The notes: generated from the sequence alone by a model not told the origin. A stretch of DNA of 53,961 nucleotides from Rhizobiales bacterium 65-79 (GCA_001896885.1 MKRJ01000033.1:1-53961); one strand, 5' to 3'. Positions 26,094 through 36,962 are shown, numbered from the stretch's first letter. Program-made: numbers and translations.

Positions 26094-26213
26094 GGACTCA
26101 CCCGGGAAAAAGCAGCGGATAGGGAGTAGCGAATAGCGGATGGGGGAACAAGGCGAAAGCGGCGGCGAGCAGGCGCTTCGCTTGCGTCCTGTTCGCGGCT
26201 CGCTGTTCGCCTT

Positions 26214-27575
26214 CTACACCCCGAGCGATTTGAGCTTCCGGTGCAGCGCCGAGCGCTCCATGCCGATGAATTCGGCCGTCCGCGAAATGTTGCCCCCGAA
26301 GCGGTTGATCTGCGCGATCAGATATTCCTTCTCGAACATCTCGCGCGCTTCGCGCAGCGGCAGCGCCATGATGTGCTGATCCGACTGGCTGGGCGTGCGC
26401 GGCATCACGTCGCCGATCTCCTGCGGCAGGAGATCGGCGGTGATGGGAGCCTCGGCGTCATCGCCGCGCGCCAGGATCATCAGTCGCTCGATGTTGTTGC
26501 GGAGCTGGCGGACATTGCCCGGCCAGTTGTGGGCCTGGATGACGGCGAGCGCGTCGTTGCCGATGCGGCGCGGCCTGATACCGGCCTGGCCGGCGATCTG
26601 GCGCATGAAGAAATCGACGAGGAACGGGATGTCCTCGCGCCTTTCCGAAAGCGGCGGAACCATCACCGGCACGACAGCCAGGCGATGGTAGAGATCCTCC
26701 CGGAATCGCCCCTCGGCGATCAGTCCCTCGAGATTCTGCGCGGTCGAGGAGATGATGCGGACATCCACCTTGACCCGCTTCGTGCCCCCTACCCGCTCGA
26801 ACTGCTGGTCGACGAGCACGCGCAGGATCTTGTTCTGGGTCTCGCGCGGCATGTCGGCGACCTCGTCGAGATAGAGGATGCCGCGATGCGCCTCCTCCAG
26901 CGCGCCGACCTTGCGCTCCGAACCGTTCGATTCGGTGCCGAAGAGCTCGATCTCCATGCGTTCCGGCGTGATCGTCGCGGCGTTGAGCGAAACGAACGGG
27001 CCGCCTGCCCGCGAGGAATGGGCGTGGATCGCGCGCGCCACCACCTCCTTGCCGGAACCGGACGGGCCGATGATCATGACGCGGCTGTTCGTCGGGGCGA
27101 CGCGTTCGATCGTCTGGCGGAGCTGGTTGATCGCCGTGGACGTGCCGAGAAGCTCATGCGTGTCGCCGCTGCGCTTCTTCAGGTCGCTGACCTCGCGCCG
27201 CAGCTTCGAGGTCTCCAGCGCCCGCTCGGCGATGAGGATCAGCCGGTCGGCCTTGAACGGCTTCTCGATGAAATCGTAGGCGCCCCGGCGGATCGCCGAG
27301 ACCGCCGTCTCGATCGTGCCGTGGCCCGAGATCATCACCACAGGCAAATTGGGATGAAGCGTCTTGATCTCGTCGAGCAAAGCCAGGCCGTCGAGGCGCG
27401 ATCCCTGCAGCCAGATGTCGAGAAAGACGAGGCGCGGCACACGGTCCGCGATCGCGGCGAGCGCGCTGTCGCTGTCGTACGCCGTACGCGTCTCGTGGCC
27501 TTCGTCGTTCAGGATTCCGGCGACGAGTTCGCGGATGTCTTCCTCGTCGTCGACGATGAGAATGTCAGATGCCAT
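26214..27575 (-). CDS. ntrX: Nitrogen/redox response regulator NtrX
   Basis: A 453-residue response regulator. The receiver domain (IVDDEEDIRELV, LVFLDIWLQGS with the phospho-Asp, MISGHGT, EKPFKADRL) is followed by an AAA+ domain (IGPSGSGKEVVARAIH, ILYLDEVADMP) and a Fis-type helix-turn-helix (GGNISRTAEFIGMERSALHRK). Where sigma-54 activators carry GAFTGA, this protein has SNGSERKVGALEEA, a known peculiarity of alphaproteobacterial NtrX, so it may work on sigma-70 promoters or as a repressor. Its start overlaps the end of ntrY by 11 bases. Confidence 0.95.
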   Translation of the reverse strand: MASDILIVDDEEDIRELVAGILNDEGHETRTAYDSDSALAAIADRVPRLVFLDIWLQGSRLDGLALLDEIKTLHPNLPVVMISGHGTIETAVSAIRRGAYDFIEKPFKADRLILIAERALETSKLRREVSDLKKRSGDTHELLGTSTAINQLRQTIERVAPTNSRVMIIGPSGSGKEVVARAIHAHSSRAGGPFVSLNAATITPERMEIELFGTESNGSERKVGALEEAHRGILYLDEVADMPRETQNKILRVLVDQQFERVGGTKRVKVDVRIISSTAQNLEGLIAEGRFREDLYHRLAVVPVMVPPLSERREDIPFLVDFFMRQIAGQAGIRPRRIGNDALAVIQAHNWPGNVRQLRNNIERLMILARGDDAEAPITADLLPQEIGDVMPRTPSQSDQHIMALPLREAREMFEKEYLIAQINRFGGNISRTAEFIGMERSALHRKLKSLGV

Positions 27576-29862
27576 TTTCGACCTGTTCCGGTTCGTTGTG
27601 GGCCGCCCCGCCCACGGTTGTCTCCGTTTTTCCTTCCGCCGCCGGCGGCAGGATGATCCGGATCATCGCTCCCTTCCCCCCGTGGAATTCCTGCGGAGCA
27701 TCGTGCAGCTCCAGCCGGCCGCCATGGTCCTCGACGATCTTCTTCACGATCGCGAGCCCGAGGCCGGTGCCCTTCTCGCGCGTCGTCATGTAAGGCTCGA
27801 GAAGACGCTGGCGGTTCTCGCGAGGCAGGCCCTTGCCGTTGTCGACGACGTTGACCTCGATGATGCCGTCCTTCGCGGCCGCAGTGATGCGAATGACGCC
27901 GGGTTCGACGCTTTCCCGTTCGACGGACTCTATGCTTTCGGCGGCATTCTTGATGACGTTGCCGAAGGCCTGCGCGAGCAGCCGGCTGTCAAAAGTGCCG
28001 GTCAGGGGCCCCGAGCCGAGGTCCCGTTCGAAGGTGATGTCGGGCCGGCTGACCTCGACGAGGAAGGAGGCCTCGCGCAACGGCTCGCGCAGATCGAGCA
28101 TCTTCATTTCCGGCTTCGGCATGCGCGCGAAGGCGGAGAACTCGTCCACCATGCGTCCGATGTCGCCGACTTGGCGAATGATGGTATCGGTGCACTGGTC
28201 GAATATCTCGCGATCCTCGGTGATCGCCTTGCCGAAGCGTCGCCGGATACGCTCGGCCGAAAGCTGGATCGGGGTCAGCGGATTCTTGATTTCGTGCGCG
28301 ATGCGGCGCGCGACGTCCGCCCAGGCGCTCGTCCGCTGCGCCGTCACCAGATCCGTGATGTCGTCGACGGTCACCACATAGGACCAGTCGTCCGAGGTGC
28401 TCGCCCGGCCGGACTCACGCTGTTCCGGTGTCACCTGCACGTTGAAGGTCCGTTCAGCGCCGGCGCGGTAGAACGTGACCTGTTCGCGATAGACCGGCCT
28501 TCGCGACGCCCGGGCGATCTGGAACACCCGGCCGACATGCGGCAGGATGGAAGACAGGTTCTTTCCGAGGGACGCCTTCGCGGAAATGGCGAGCATGGTC
28601 TCGGCGGAGCGGTTGACGATGGTGATCACGCCCTGCGAATCGACGCCGATGACGCCGGCCGTCACCCCGGCGAGCACGGCTTCGGAAAAGCGCCGCCTCT
28701 CGTCGATCACGTCCGTGGCGGCGATCAGTTCGTCCCGCTGCGACTTCAGTTGCGCGATCATCGTGTTGAAGGTGTCGCCAAGGCTGGCGACATCGCCATC
28801 CGATGCACGGACCGGCACGGACACGTCGAGATTGCCTGTCGATACCTCGTCTGCCGCGCCGATGAGCTGGCGGATCGGCCGCACCAGACGGTCGGCCACA
28901 GCGATGCCCGTCCAGATCGCGGCCAGCACCACGACCAGCGTCAGGCCGAGATAGAGCAGCGCAAAGGCGATCTGTGTGACCCGCCTGTTGGCGCCGAGCG
29001 CGCTGTAGTCGGCGACATTCGCCTTGACGATCTGGCGCGCCCGGATCACCTGCGGGTCGACCAGCCGGATCGTGTAGAGATAGAGGTCCGGTATCTCGCG
29101 CAGCTTGACGATCGACCCGACGATGTTGCGTATCCTCGGCTCGATCAGCACGGGCAGCCCGTCGGCCGCCTGATGCACCGCCTGGATCGGCGGCTCCGGC
29201 ATCGGGAAATCCGACTTGGTGTCCGCCTCGATGACAAAGGAGCCGTCCGACTTGATCAGCGCGGCGTCCGCGAGCTGGCGACCGGTCGCCTGCTGGCTCA
29301 TCAGGTTGCGGAAGCCGTTGCGGTCGAGATCGTAGAGCGAACGCGCCTCGTCCAGCACATAGGCCATGGAAAGCGTCGTGCCCTGCAGGTTCTGCGCGTT
29401 CTCCCGCACATAGGCCTCGGCGATCGAAAGCGACGAGTTGATGATGGTCTTCGTCCGGATCTCGAACCAGCGGTCGAGGCCGATATTCAGGGTGATCGAG
29501 GCGACGATGGCCACCACCACGGCCGGGATGATCGCGACAAGCGAAAACAGCGAGACGATGCGCACATGCAGCCGCGCGGCCGCCTTTCCGCGCCGCCGGC
29601 TCGTCACGATGCGGTGCGCCTCGCGCGCGATCAGGCCGGCGAGGACAAGGATGAAAACCGCGTTGATGACGATAAGGGCGAGCGTCGTCGACTCATCCGG
29701 GACGAGCGGAGTGAGGCCGGTCAGGATGACGAAGGAGCCCGCTGCCGTCAGCAGCGCGCAGACGACCGCCACGACCCCAGGCAGGACGAGAACACGGCGC
29801 CTTTCAGGGCCCGATACCTGGGGAATCACATTTGAGCTGTCGAGGTTGGCTTGGACCGCCAT
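27565..29862 (-). CDS. ntrY: Sensor histidine kinase NtrY
   Basis: A 765-residue membrane kinase, partner of NtrX. Four hydrophobic helices are seen (LPGVVAVVCALLTAAGSFVI, LALIVINAVFILVLAGLIA, LVAIIPAVVVAIVASI, LYLGLTLVVVLAAIW). A periplasmic stretch, a HAMP segment, a PAS domain (GVDSQGVITIVNRSAETML), a HisKA box ([19 protein letters not shown] with the phospho-His) and an ATPase domain (FGNVIKNAAESIE, VVDNGKGLP, GTGLGLAIVKKIVEDHGG) follow. ATG 29862 is preferred over an upstream ATG at 29907. Confidence 0.95.
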   Translation of the reverse strand: MAVQANLDSSNVIPQVSGPERRRVLVLPGVVAVVCALLTAAGSFVILTGLTPLVPDESTTLALIVINAVFILVLAGLIAREAHRIVTSRRRGKAAARLHVRIVSLFSLVAIIPAVVVAIVASITLNIGLDRWFEIRTKTIINSSLSIAEAYVRENAQNLQGTTLSMAYVLDEARSLYDLDRNGFRNLMSQQATGRQLADAALIKSDGSFVIEADTKSDFPMPEPPIQAVHQAADGLPVLIEPRIRNIVGSIVKLREIPDLYLYTIRLVDPQVIRARQIVKANVADYSALGANRRVTQIAFALLYLGLTLVVVLAAIWTGIAVADRLVRPIRQLIGAADEVSTGNLDVSVPVRASDGDVASLGDTFNTMIAQLKSQRDELIAATDVIDERRRFSEAVLAGVTAGVIGVDSQGVITIVNRSAETMLAISAKASLGKNLSSILPHVGRVFQIARASRRPVYREQVTFYRAGAERTFNVQVTPEQRESGRASTSDDWSYVVTVDDITDLVTAQRTSAWADVARRIAHEIKNPLTPIQLSAERIRRRFGKAITEDREIFDQCTDTIIRQVGDIGRMVDEFSAFARMPKPEMKMLDLREPLREASFLVEVSRPDITFERDLGSGPLTGTFDSRLLAQAFGNVIKNAAESIESVERESVEPGVIRITAAAKDGIIEVNVVDNGKGLPRENRQRLLEPYMTTREKGTGLGLAIVKKIVEDHGGRLELHDAPQEFHGGKGAMIRIILPPAAEGKTETTVGGAAHNEPEQVENGI

Positions 29863-29943
29863 GTCGCGTCTTACGCTGCTTCGCTGCGTGGCACTTATGC
29901 AACGCAATGTGGCGAGAATGCAACAAAGCGGTGGCGAGCGTGA

Positions 29944-31401
29944 CTAATCCTGTCTCGATCCACGATAAACGCTGACGCCGAGTTCACGGATCTTCTTGCG
30001 CAGCGTGTTGCGGTTGAGCCCAAGCAGCTCCGCGGCCTTGATCTGGTTGCCGCGGGTGGCGGTCATGGAGGCCAGCACAAGCGGATATTCGACTTCCGCG
30101 AGAATACGCTGGTAGAGGCCGGCAGGCGGCAGATCGCGGCCGAACGACGCGAAATAACCCTGCAGATAGCGTTCGACCGCCTGCCCGATGGCGATATCGT
30201 CCGACGGCAACCCGTCCCCGCCGGAGCCGGGGCGATCACCTGTCTTGAGTTCGGTCTCGATGATCTCCCGCGAGATCTCGTCCTGTGGATAGAGGGCGGC
30301 GAGCCGCCGGACGAGGTTCTCCAGTTCGCGCACGTTGCCGGGCCAAAGGTATCGCTTCATCAGATCGATTCCCCCCGCCGCGATCCGCTTGGGCTGAAGC
30401 CCCTCGCGTTCGACCTGCCGGAAGAAATGGCGCACCAGATCGGGAATATCCTCGGAGCGTTCCCTGAGCGGCGGCAGGCGAAGCGGCACGACGTTCAGCC
30501 GATAGAACAGGTCCTCGCGGAAGAGGCCCTGGTTGATTAGGGCGCGCAGGTCCTTGTTGGTCGCCGCGACGATACGCACGTCGGTGCGTATCGGCATGCG
30601 ACCACCGACGGTGGTGTATTCGCCCTGCTGCAGTACTCTGAGCAGCCTGGTCTGCGCTTCCATCGGCATGTCGCCGATCTCGTCGAGGAAGAGCGTGCCG
30701 CCATCGGCCTGCTCGAAGCGGCCTGTCGATCGCGCCTGGGCGCCGGTAAAGGCGCCTTTCTCGTGCCCGAACAGTTCCGATTCGATCAGGTCGCGCGGGA
30801 TGGCCGCCATGTTGATGGCGACGAAGGGACCGTTGCGGCGGCGGCCATATTCATGGAGAGCACGCGCCACCAGTTCCTTGCCGGTTCCCGATTCGCCCGA
30901 GATCATCACCGTCAGGTCGGTCTGCATCAGCCGCGCGAGCACGCGGTAGATGTCCTGCATCGCCGGCGAACGGCCGACGAGCGGCATCGATTCCGGCTGC
31001 TCCTCCGCCCGGATATCGCGACTGCCGCCTCTCGGCTCGGCCAGCGCCCGCCCGACGATGTTGAGGAGTTCCGTCAGGTCGAACGGCTTCGGCAGGTACT
31101 CGTAGGCCCCCCGTTCCGAGGCGCGGATCGCGGTCATGAAGGTGTTTTGGGCGCTCATCACGATGACCGGCAGGTCGGGCCTGATCTTCTTGATGCGCGG
31201 CAGCATGTCGAAGGCGTTCTCGTCCGGCATGACCACGTCGGTGATGACGAGGTCGCCGTCGCCGGCCGAGACCCAGCGCCAAAGCGTCGCCGCGTTCGAC
31301 GTGATCCTCACATCGTGGCCTACGCGCGACAGCGCCTGATTCAGCACGGTGCGGATCGCCGCATCGTCGTCGGCGACGAGGATCTGTCCGTGCGCGTTCA
31401 T
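29944..31401 (-). CDS. ntrC: Nitrogen regulation protein NtrC
   Basis: A 485-residue sigma-54 activator. The receiver ([26 protein letters not shown] with the phospho-Asp, [15 protein letters not shown]) is followed by an AAA+ domain with [19 protein letters not shown], an intact GAFTGA loop ([13 protein letters not shown]), [10 protein letters not shown] and the R fingers, then a Fis-type DNA-binding end ([20 protein letters not shown]). It controls nitrogen-assimilation genes under low nitrogen. ATG 31401 overlaps the last codon of ntrB (ATGA), so the two are coupled. Confidence 0.97.
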   Translation of the reverse strand: MNAHGQILVADDDAAIRTVLNQALSRVGHDVRITSNAATLWRWVSAGDGDLVITDVVMPDENAFDMLPRIKKIRPDLPVIVMSAQNTFMTAIRASERGAYEYLPKPFDLTELLNIVGRALAEPRGGSRDIRAEEQPESMPLVGRSPAMQDIYRVLARLMQTDLTVMISGESGTGKELVARALHEYGRRRNGPFVAINMAAIPRDLIESELFGHEKGAFTGAQARSTGRFEQADGGTLFLDEIGDMPMEAQTRLLRVLQQGEYTTVGGRMPIRTDVRIVAATNKDLRALINQGLFREDLFYRLNVVPLRLPPLRERSEDIPDLVRHFFRQVEREGLQPKRIAAGGIDLMKRYLWPGNVRELENLVRRLAALYPQDEISREIIETELKTGDRPGSGGDGLPSDDIAIGQAVERYLQGYFASFGRDLPPAGLYQRILAEVEYPLVLASMTATRGNQIKAAELLGLNRNTLRKKIRELGVSVYRGSRQD

Positions 31402-32543
31402 GGCCTGGCCTCCATCGCGGCCCCTGCTTCCGCTTCGCCCGACGCCCCCCGCCACGCCGGCATCAGGACGCGGAAAATCGTGCCTCGCGGCGTCGGCTCG
31501 CACTCGATGACGCCGCCATGCTCGCCGACGATCTTGGCGACGAGCGCCAGGCCGAGGCCCGAACCGTTCGGCTTGGTGGTGATGAAGGGGTCGAAGAGGA
31601 TCGGCAATATGTCTTCCGGCACGCCGGAGCCGTTGTCGCGGACGCAGAATTCCAGCGGCAGCGATACGCGGTCCTGCGTGCCGGGCACGGAAAGCCGGAT
31701 GCCGGGCCGGAACGCGGTCGAGAGCACGATCTCGCCGCCCTCCTCGCGGCCGATCGCCTCGGCGGCGTTCTTGACCAGATTGAGGAAGACCTGGATCAAC
31801 TGGCCGCGGTTGCCGAAGACGGGCGGCAGCGAGGGGTCGTAGTCCTCGACGATGCGAATATGGCGGCCGAAGCCGTTCCGGGCGATCGCCTTCACATGGT
31901 CGAGCACGACATGGATGTTGACGGCGGAGCGCTCGATCGGCCGCTCGTCCGAGAAGACTTCCATCCGGTCGACCAGCGAGACGATACGATCGGTCTCGTC
32001 GGTGATCAGGCGGGTCAGCGCCCGGTCGTCGCCGGAGACCGCGCTTTCCAGGAGTTGCGCGGCGCCCCTTATGCCGGAGAGCGGGTTCTTGATCTCGTGC
32101 GCCAGCATGGCCGCCAGCCCCGTCACCGAGCGCGCCGCGCCGCGGTGCGTCATCTGGCGATCGATCTTGTCCGCCATCGAGCGTTCCTGCAGCATGACGA
32201 CAACGGCGCCTGGAATCTCCGGCACCGGGGCGACATAGATATCGACGATCTTCTCGGCGCCGATGCGGGGGGAAGAGATGTCGACGCGGTATTCATTGAC
32301 CGGCGCGCGCCGGTCGCGCACCTGCTCGACAAGGGTAAGCAACGGACTGCCGAAGGGCACGAAGCTTGCCAGCCTGTGCCGAGCCATGAAGACGGCGCTC
32401 GCCCGGAAGAAGTCTTCCGCGTCGGCATTGGCGAAAGTGATGAAATTGTCCGGCCCGACCATGATGACGGGATGGCGGATCGTGTCGAGCACGATCTTGG
32501 CCGGATCGACGGACGGCAAGCTGCGCGCCGGAGCGGTGTTCAT
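31398..32543 (-). CDS. ntrB: Nitrogen sensor kinase/phosphatase NtrB
   Basis: A 381-residue cytosolic kinase that phosphorylates or dephosphorylates NtrC in response to PII. It has an N-terminal PAS domain ([20 protein letters not shown]), a HisKA box ([20 protein letters not shown]) and an ATPase domain ([46 protein letters not shown]). There are no membrane helices. It overlaps dusB upstream by 4 bases and ntrC downstream by 4 bases, forming a coupled three-gene unit. Confidence 0.96.
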   Translation of the reverse strand: MNTAPARSLPSVDPAKIVLDTIRHPVIMVGPDNFITFANADAEDFFRASAVFMARHRLASFVPFGSPLLTLVEQVRDRRAPVNEYRVDISSPRIGAEKIVDIYVAPVPEIPGAVVVMLQERSMADKIDRQMTHRGAARSVTGLAAMLAHEIKNPLSGIRGAAQLLESAVSGDDRALTRLITDETDRIVSLVDRMEVFSDERPIERSAVNIHVVLDHVKAIARNGFGRHIRIVEDYDPSLPPVFGNRGQLIQVFLNLVKNAAEAIGREEGGEIVLSTAFRPGIRLSVPGTQDRVSLPLEFCVRDNGSGVPEDILPILFDPFITTKPNGSGLGLALVAKIVGEHGGVIECEPTPRGTIFRVLMPAWRGASGEAEAGAAMEARP

Positions 32544-33589
32544 GCGGCAATCTTCCCCGAACTGGCGGAATGGTCGTCGAATGCTTCGTGCAGCCGGCGG
32601 ATGACCAAAGACGGATCGGTTGCCGTCAGGATATGGCCCCGCAATTCAGGATCGACTTCCGGCGCGTGGCGGTCGAGATACCAGCCGAGATGCTTCCGCG
32701 CCTGGCGTAGGCCGCTGTCGACGCCGTAAAGCAGAAGCATCGCCTCATAGTGGCCTGCGACATAGTCGATGAGGACGGCGGGGCTATCAGGCACACCATG
32801 AGCGGGCTCGCCGCTGCCGGCCGCGGCGATCGAAGCAGCGGTCCACGGCGCGCCGCAATTCGCCCGGCCGACCATCACCGCATCGGCGCCGGAACATTCG
32901 AGTGCATGGGCCGCGTCCGCCATCGACGCAATGTCGCCATTCGCGACGACCGGGATGCCGACCGCCTCCTTGACGCGGCGTATGGCCCGCCAGTCGGCCC
33001 GGCCGGTATAGAACTGGCAGCGCGTGCGGCCATGGATGGTGATCATCGAGATGCCGGCCGCCTCTGCACGGCGGGCCAGCATGGGTGCGTTCAGCGCCTG
33101 CTCGTCCCAGCCGAGACGCGTCTTCAGCGTGACCGGGACATCCACCGCACCGATCACGGCATCGATCAGCGAGAGCGCATGGTCGAGATCGCGCATCAGC
33201 GCCGAGCCGGAATAGCCGCCCGTCACCTTCTTGGCGGGACAGCCCATGTTGATATCGACGATGTCGGCCCCTTCGCCTACCGCGATCCGCGCGCCCTCGG
33301 CCATCCAGCGCGCCTCGCGCCCGGCAAGCTGCACCACATGCGGCGACATGCCGGTGCGCCTCGCCCTCAAGGCCGATTTGTCGTCGCCTTTGGCAAGCTC
33401 GCCGCTCGCCACCATTTCCGATACGACCATGCCCGCCCCATGCGCGAAGGCGCGCTCACGGAAGGGCGCATCGGTGATGCCGGAGAGCGGTGCGAGAAAC
33501 ACGCGGTTGCGCAGGCGCACATTGCCGATGAGGAGAGGCTCGGCCAGCCGGGCGGCGGCACTGCTTAAATTCGACGCATCTTTTTCCAT
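32540..33589 (-). CDS. dusB: tRNA-dihydrouridine synthase B
   Basis: A 349-residue FMN enzyme that reduces uridines in the tRNA D-loop. Motifs are [40 protein letters not shown] with the catalytic Cys, [23 protein letters not shown] and VVANGDIAS. The C-terminal helical tRNA-binding part follows. In Alphaproteobacteria dusB commonly leads the ntrBC operon, as here; the last bases ATGA are shared with ntrB. Confidence 0.94.
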   Translation of the reverse strand: MEKDASNLSSAAARLAEPLLIGNVRLRNRVFLAPLSGITDAPFRERAFAHGAGMVVSEMVASGELAKGDDKSALRARRTGMSPHVVQLAGREARWMAEGARIAVGEGADIVDINMGCPAKKVTGGYSGSALMRDLDHALSLIDAVIGAVDVPVTLKTRLGWDEQALNAPMLARRAEAAGISMITIHGRTRCQFYTGRADWRAIRRVKEAVGIPVVANGDIASMADAAHALECSGADAVMVGRANCGAPWTAASIAAAGSGEPAHGVPDSPAVLIDYVAGHYEAMLLLYGVDSGLRQARKHLGWYLDRHAPEVDPELRGHILTATDPSLVIRRLHEAFDDHSASSGKIAA

Positions 33590-33691
33590 TGCCTATTTCT
33601 TAGACAGAGTTGGCTGTGCGGGCAACAGGATTCGTCTGCGGCGATCATGCTCTTTTGCGCTGGTTTTTGCGCGACCTGACGGATAGTGCTC

Positions 33692-34906
33692 ATGTCCATG
33701 GAACGGACCGGCAGCAAACCTCGCATTGCGGTGGTCCTCGTCGCGGCGGGGCGCGGTGAGCGCGCCGGCGCGGCCGAGGGGCCGAAGCAGTACCGGAAGA
33801 TCGGCGGGCGGCCGGTGATCGCGCGCACCCTCGAGACCTTTCTCAGGCATCCCGAGATCGCCGCCATCGCGGTAGCCATTCATCCCGACGACGCGGTGCT
33901 GTTCGCCGAGGCCGCCGGCAAGCTTCCCGAGCACGTGGTCGCGGTTCCCGGCGGCGCAACGCGGCAGGCTTCGACGCTGTTTGCGCTGCGCGCGCTGAAG
34001 CGCTTCGAGCCCGACATCGTGCTTATTCACGATGCGGTCAGGCCGTTCGCGGACAAGGATCTGATCGCCCGGGTGATGGAAAAGGCCTCGAATGGCGTCG
34101 GCGCCCTGCCGGCCCTCGCCGTCTCCGATACGCTGAAGCGCGGCGGACCCGACGCGCGGGTTGGCGGAACGGTCGATCGCACAGGGCTGTACGCTGCGCA
34201 GACGCCGCAGGGCTTTCCCTTCCGCTCCATTCTGGATGCGCACGAAAAAGCGGCGGCTTCCGGCAGCAGCGATTTCACCGACGACGCGGCGATCGCCGAA
34301 TGGGCGGGGATAAGGGTGGATATGGTGGCCGGCTCGCCCGATAACGTTAAACTGACCTGGGCAAGGGACATCGCCATGGCGGATGAACGCCTGTCGCGGC
34401 AGGAAACGGCTTTCCCGGACGTGCGCACCGGCAATGGCTACGACGTCCATGCCTTCGGCCCCGGCGATCATGTGACGCTGTGCGGCGTCGCGATCCCCTT
34501 CGGGCGCACGCTGTCCGGCCATTCGGATGCCGATGTGGGCCTGCATGCGCTGACGGACGCCCTGCTCGCGACCTGCGGCGTCGGCGACATCGGCACGCAT
34601 TTTCCGCCCTCCGATCCGCAATGGAGGGGCGCAGCGTCCCGGCTCTTTGTCGAGCATGCGGCGAGCATCGTGCGGGCCAAGGGCGGCCGGATCGCCAACG
34701 CGGATGTTACGCTCATCTGCGAGGCGCCGAAAATCGGCCCGCATCGCGAACGCATGGTCGCGGCGGTCGCCGACATGCTCGGCATCGACAGCGGGCGCAT
34801 CTCGATCAAGGCGACGACGAACGAGAAACTCGGCTTCGTCGGCCGCGGCGAAGGCATCGCGGCAATCGCCACCGCGAGTGTGGTCTATCCCGGAGGGCTT
34901 GCCTGA
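33692..34906 (+). CDS. ispDF: Bifunctional IspD/IspF enzyme of isoprenoid synthesis
   Basis: A fused enzyme of about 404 residues for two steps of the MEP pathway. The N-terminal half is 2-C-methyl-D-erythritol 4-phosphate cytidylyltransferase ([34 protein letters not shown]). The C-terminal half is MECDP synthase ([13 protein letters not shown] with zinc ligands, [39 protein letters not shown]). The fusion is usual in Alphaproteobacteria. ATG 33692 is preferred; GTG 33686 and ATG 33698 are in frame. It is divergent from dusB and overlaps the next gene by one base. Confidence 0.96.
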   Translation: MSMERTGSKPRIAVVLVAAGRGERAGAAEGPKQYRKIGGRPVIARTLETFLRHPEIAAIAVAIHPDDAVLFAEAAGKLPEHVVAVPGGATRQASTLFALRALKRFEPDIVLIHDAVRPFADKDLIARVMEKASNGVGALPALAVSDTLKRGGPDARVGGTVDRTGLYAAQTPQGFPFRSILDAHEKAAASGSSDFTDDAAIAEWAGIRVDMVAGSPDNVKLTWARDIAMADERLSRQETAFPDVRTGNGYDVHAFGPGDHVTLCGVAIPFGRTLSGHSDADVGLHALTDALLATCGVGDIGTHFPPSDPQWRGAASRLFVEHAASIVRAKGGRIANADVTLICEAPKIGPHRERMVAAVADMLGIDSGRISIKATTNEKLGFVGRGEGIAAIATASVVYPGGLA

Positions 34907-35397
34907 TGGACGCCGACGACTTGAAGCCCCTGACAGAGCGCGTCCTCAAGGCCTGCAAGCATCGGAAATGCCTGGTGGCAACGGCCGAATCCTGCACGGG
35001 CGGGCTGATCGTGGCTCAGATGACGCAAATTCCCGGCGCGTCCTCCTATGTCGACCGCGGCTTCGTCACCTATTCCAACGACGCCAAGATCGAGATGCTC
35101 GGCGTCTCGCCGGACACGCTCGAAAAATACGGCGCGGTGTCGCGCGAGACCGCGCTTGAAATGGCCGCCGGCGCTCTCCGGCATTCCCATGCCGGGGTGG
35201 CGATCGCGGTGACGGGCATCGCCGGGCCGGACGGTGGTTCGAAAGAAAAGCCGGTCGGGCTGGTCTGGTTCGGCCTCGCCGTCAGCGGCCGCCCGACCTA
35301 TGCCGAGCACCGGATCTTCGAGAACAAGGGCCGCGAATTCGTCCAGCACGAAACCGTCCGCCACGCGCTCGAAATGACGCTAGCCGCGCTGGAATAG
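34906..35397 (+). CDS. CinA family protein, C-terminal amidase type (PncC)
   Basis: A 163-residue stand-alone CinA C-terminal domain, the NMN deamidase type (PncC), acting in NAD salvage. Signatures are LVATAESCTGGLI, YVDRGFVTYSNDAKIEMLGV, VSRETALEMAAGAL, AIAVTGIAGPDGGSKEKPVG and a C-terminal VRHALEM helix. The ATG at 34906 shares a base with the ispDF stop (TGATG), so the pair is translationally coupled. Confidence 0.92.
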   Translation: MDADDLKPLTERVLKACKHRKCLVATAESCTGGLIVAQMTQIPGASSYVDRGFVTYSNDAKIEMLGVSPDTLEKYGAVSRETALEMAAGALRHSHAGVAIAVTGIAGPDGGSKEKPVGLVWFGLAVSGRPTYAEHRIFENKGREFVQHETVRHALEMTLAALE

Positions 35398-35403
35398 CCG
35401 TCA

Positions 35404-35520
35404 TCCCTCCGGCCCTTCGGGCACCTCCCCCTTTCAGGCGGGAGAAAGGCGCGGAAACGCAGCTTTCCCTCCCCTCAGAGGGGAGGGTGCCGAGCACAGG
35501 CGAGGCGGGTGGGGTAGATG
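35404..35520. repeat. Palindromic intergenic repeat, rhizobial type
   Basis: The gap between convergent cinA and ratA holds a CCCTCCCCT-CAG-AGGGGAGGG perfect hairpin (about 35467-35487), flanked by CCTCCGGCCCTTCGGGCACCT and GGCGAGGCGGGTGGGG. The same sequence style appears inside pdhC and pdhB. It may also serve as a terminator for either gene. Confidence 0.6.
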
Positions 35521-35533
35521 GCCCCCCAGAGGA

Positions 35534-35986
35534 CTATTGCCGGCCGTAAATCTCGTCGGCGCGCTTCTCGAACGCGCCGGCGAACATCCGGAAGGCGCGG
35601 TCGAACATGGCGCCCATCATGGCCCCGAGCAGCCGGCTCTTGAACTCGTATTCGATGAAGAACCGGACGGTGCAGCCGCCGTTGCCGTCGTCATCGAACC
35701 GCCACAGGTTCTGCAGGTAGCGGAACGGCCCGTCGAGATATTTGACCTCTATTGTATTCTCGGCGCGCTTCAGGACGACCTGGCTGGTGAAGGTCTCCCG
35801 GATCGCCTTGTAGCCGACCGACATGTCGGCCACGAGCACGGCCATGCCGTCCTTTTCCTTGCGGGTGCGCACCGTCAGCCCGGTGCACATCGGCAGGAAC
35901 TCGGGATATTTCTCCACGTCGGCGACAAGATCGAACATCTTGTCCGGGGCATGCCCGACATGCCGTGTGGTTTCGAACTTCGGCAT
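35534..35986 (-). CDS. RatA/COQ10-type START-like protein
   Basis: A 150-residue START-fold protein (MPKFETTRHVGHAPDKMFDL, VEKYPEFLPMCTGL, ADMSVGYKAIRETFTSQVVL, LWRFDDDGNGGC, FFIEYEFKSRLLGAMMG). The family covers bacterial RatA, first described as a ribosome-association toxin, and mitochondrial Coq10, which binds ubiquinone. In Alphaproteobacteria the Coq10-like lipid role is more likely; this is inference. It lies ten bases after lipA in the same direction, a conserved pair. Confidence 0.88.
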   Translation of the reverse strand: MPKFETTRHVGHAPDKMFDLVADVEKYPEFLPMCTGLTVRTRKEKDGMAVLVADMSVGYKAIRETFTSQVVLKRAENTIEVKYLDGPFRYLQNLWRFDDDGNGGCTVRFFIEYEFKSRLLGAMMGAMFDRAFRMFAGAFEKRADEIYGRQ

Positions 35987-35996
35987 GGTCCGGAGC

Positions 35997-36962
35997 TCAG
36001 GCCGGCTTCTTCAGCGATTGCTCGCGCGCCGCCTTCAGCCGGGCGAAATCCTCGCCCGCATGGTGGGAAGAGCGCGTCAGCGGGCTCGCGGAGACAAGCA
36101 AAAAGCCCTTCGTATAGGCGATCGTCTCGTAGGATTTGAATTCGTCGGGGGTCACGAATTTCCTGACCGGATGGTGTTTCTTCGAGGGCTGGAGGTACTG
36201 CCCGATCGTCAGGAAATCGACACCGGCGGTCCGGAGGTCGTCCATCAACTGCAGCACCTCGTTCCGCTCCTCGCCGAGCCCGACCATGATGCCGGACTTG
36301 GTGAACATGGCGGGATCGAGTTCCTTCACCCGCTGCAGCAGCCGGATCGAATGGAAGTAGCGCGCGCCGGGACGCACGGTCAGATAGTTCGAGGGAACCG
36401 TCTCGAGATTATGATTGAAGACGTCGGGCCGCGCCTCGACGACGATCTCCAGCGCGCCATCCTTGCGCAGGAAGTCCGGCGTCAGCACCTCGATGGTCGT
36501 GCCGGGGGAGCGTTCCCGGATGGCGTAGATCACCTCGGCGAAATGCCGCGCGCCGCCGTCCGGCAGATCATCGCGGTCGACCGAAGTGACGACGACGTGA
36601 GTGAGCCCCATCTGCTCGACGGCCTTTGCCACATTGGCCGGCTCCTGCGCGTCGAGGGCGGTCGGCAGGCCGGTTGCGACATTGCAGAAGGCGCAGGCCC
36701 GCGTGCAGATCTCGCCCATGATCATGAAGGTGGCGTGCTTCTTGTCCCAGCACTCGCCGATATTGGGGCAGCCCGCCTCCTCGCAGACCGTCACCAGCCT
36801 GTTCGACTTGACGATCTCGCGCGTTTCCAGATAGCCGCGCGAGGTCGGCGCCTTGACGCGGATCCAGTCGGGCTTGCGCAGCACCTCCTGGTCCGGCCGG
36901 TGCGCCTTCTCGGGGTGCCGCGGACGCGGCGGGACGGAGACCCTGTCCAGTACGGTTACCAT
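35997..36962 (-). CDS. lipA: Lipoyl synthase
   Basis: A 321-residue radical SAM enzyme that inserts two sulfurs into octanoyl-lipoyl domains. The auxiliary cluster ligands are in [13 protein letters not shown], the radical SAM C-x3-C-x2-C in CTRACAFC, and the C-terminal RSSHHAG-type serine ligand block is present ([11 protein letters not shown]). Its products are the lipoyl domains of PdhB and PdhC encoded upstream on the same strand. About 130 bases separate it from the GlsB-like gene. Confidence 0.97.
   Translation of the reverse strand: MVTVLDRVSVPPRPRHPEKAHRPDQEVLRKPDWIRVKAPTSRGYLETREIVKSNRLVTVCEEAGCPNIGECWDKKHATFMIMGEICTRACAFCNVATGLPTALDAQEPANVAKAVEQMGLTHVVVTSVDRDDLPDGGARHFAEVIYAIRERSPGTTIEVLTPDFLRKDGALEIVVEARPDVFNHNLETVPSNYLTVRPGARYFHSIRLLQRVKELDPAMFTKSGIMVGLGEERNEVLQLMDDLRTAGVDFLTIGQYLQPSKKHHPVRKFVTPDEFKSYETIAYTKGFLLVSASPLTRSSHHAGEDFARLKAAREQSLKKPA

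Noticed and set aside
26094-26213. Possible CRISPR-like or tandem repeat array
   Set aside because: The AGCGGAT-like words are few, short and irregular, with no spacer structure; it is simple intergenic repetition.
27364-29835. An 823-codon + strand frame
   Set aside because: Antisense shadow of ntrY and the end of ntrX; composition is Arg/Asp/His-rich without motifs.
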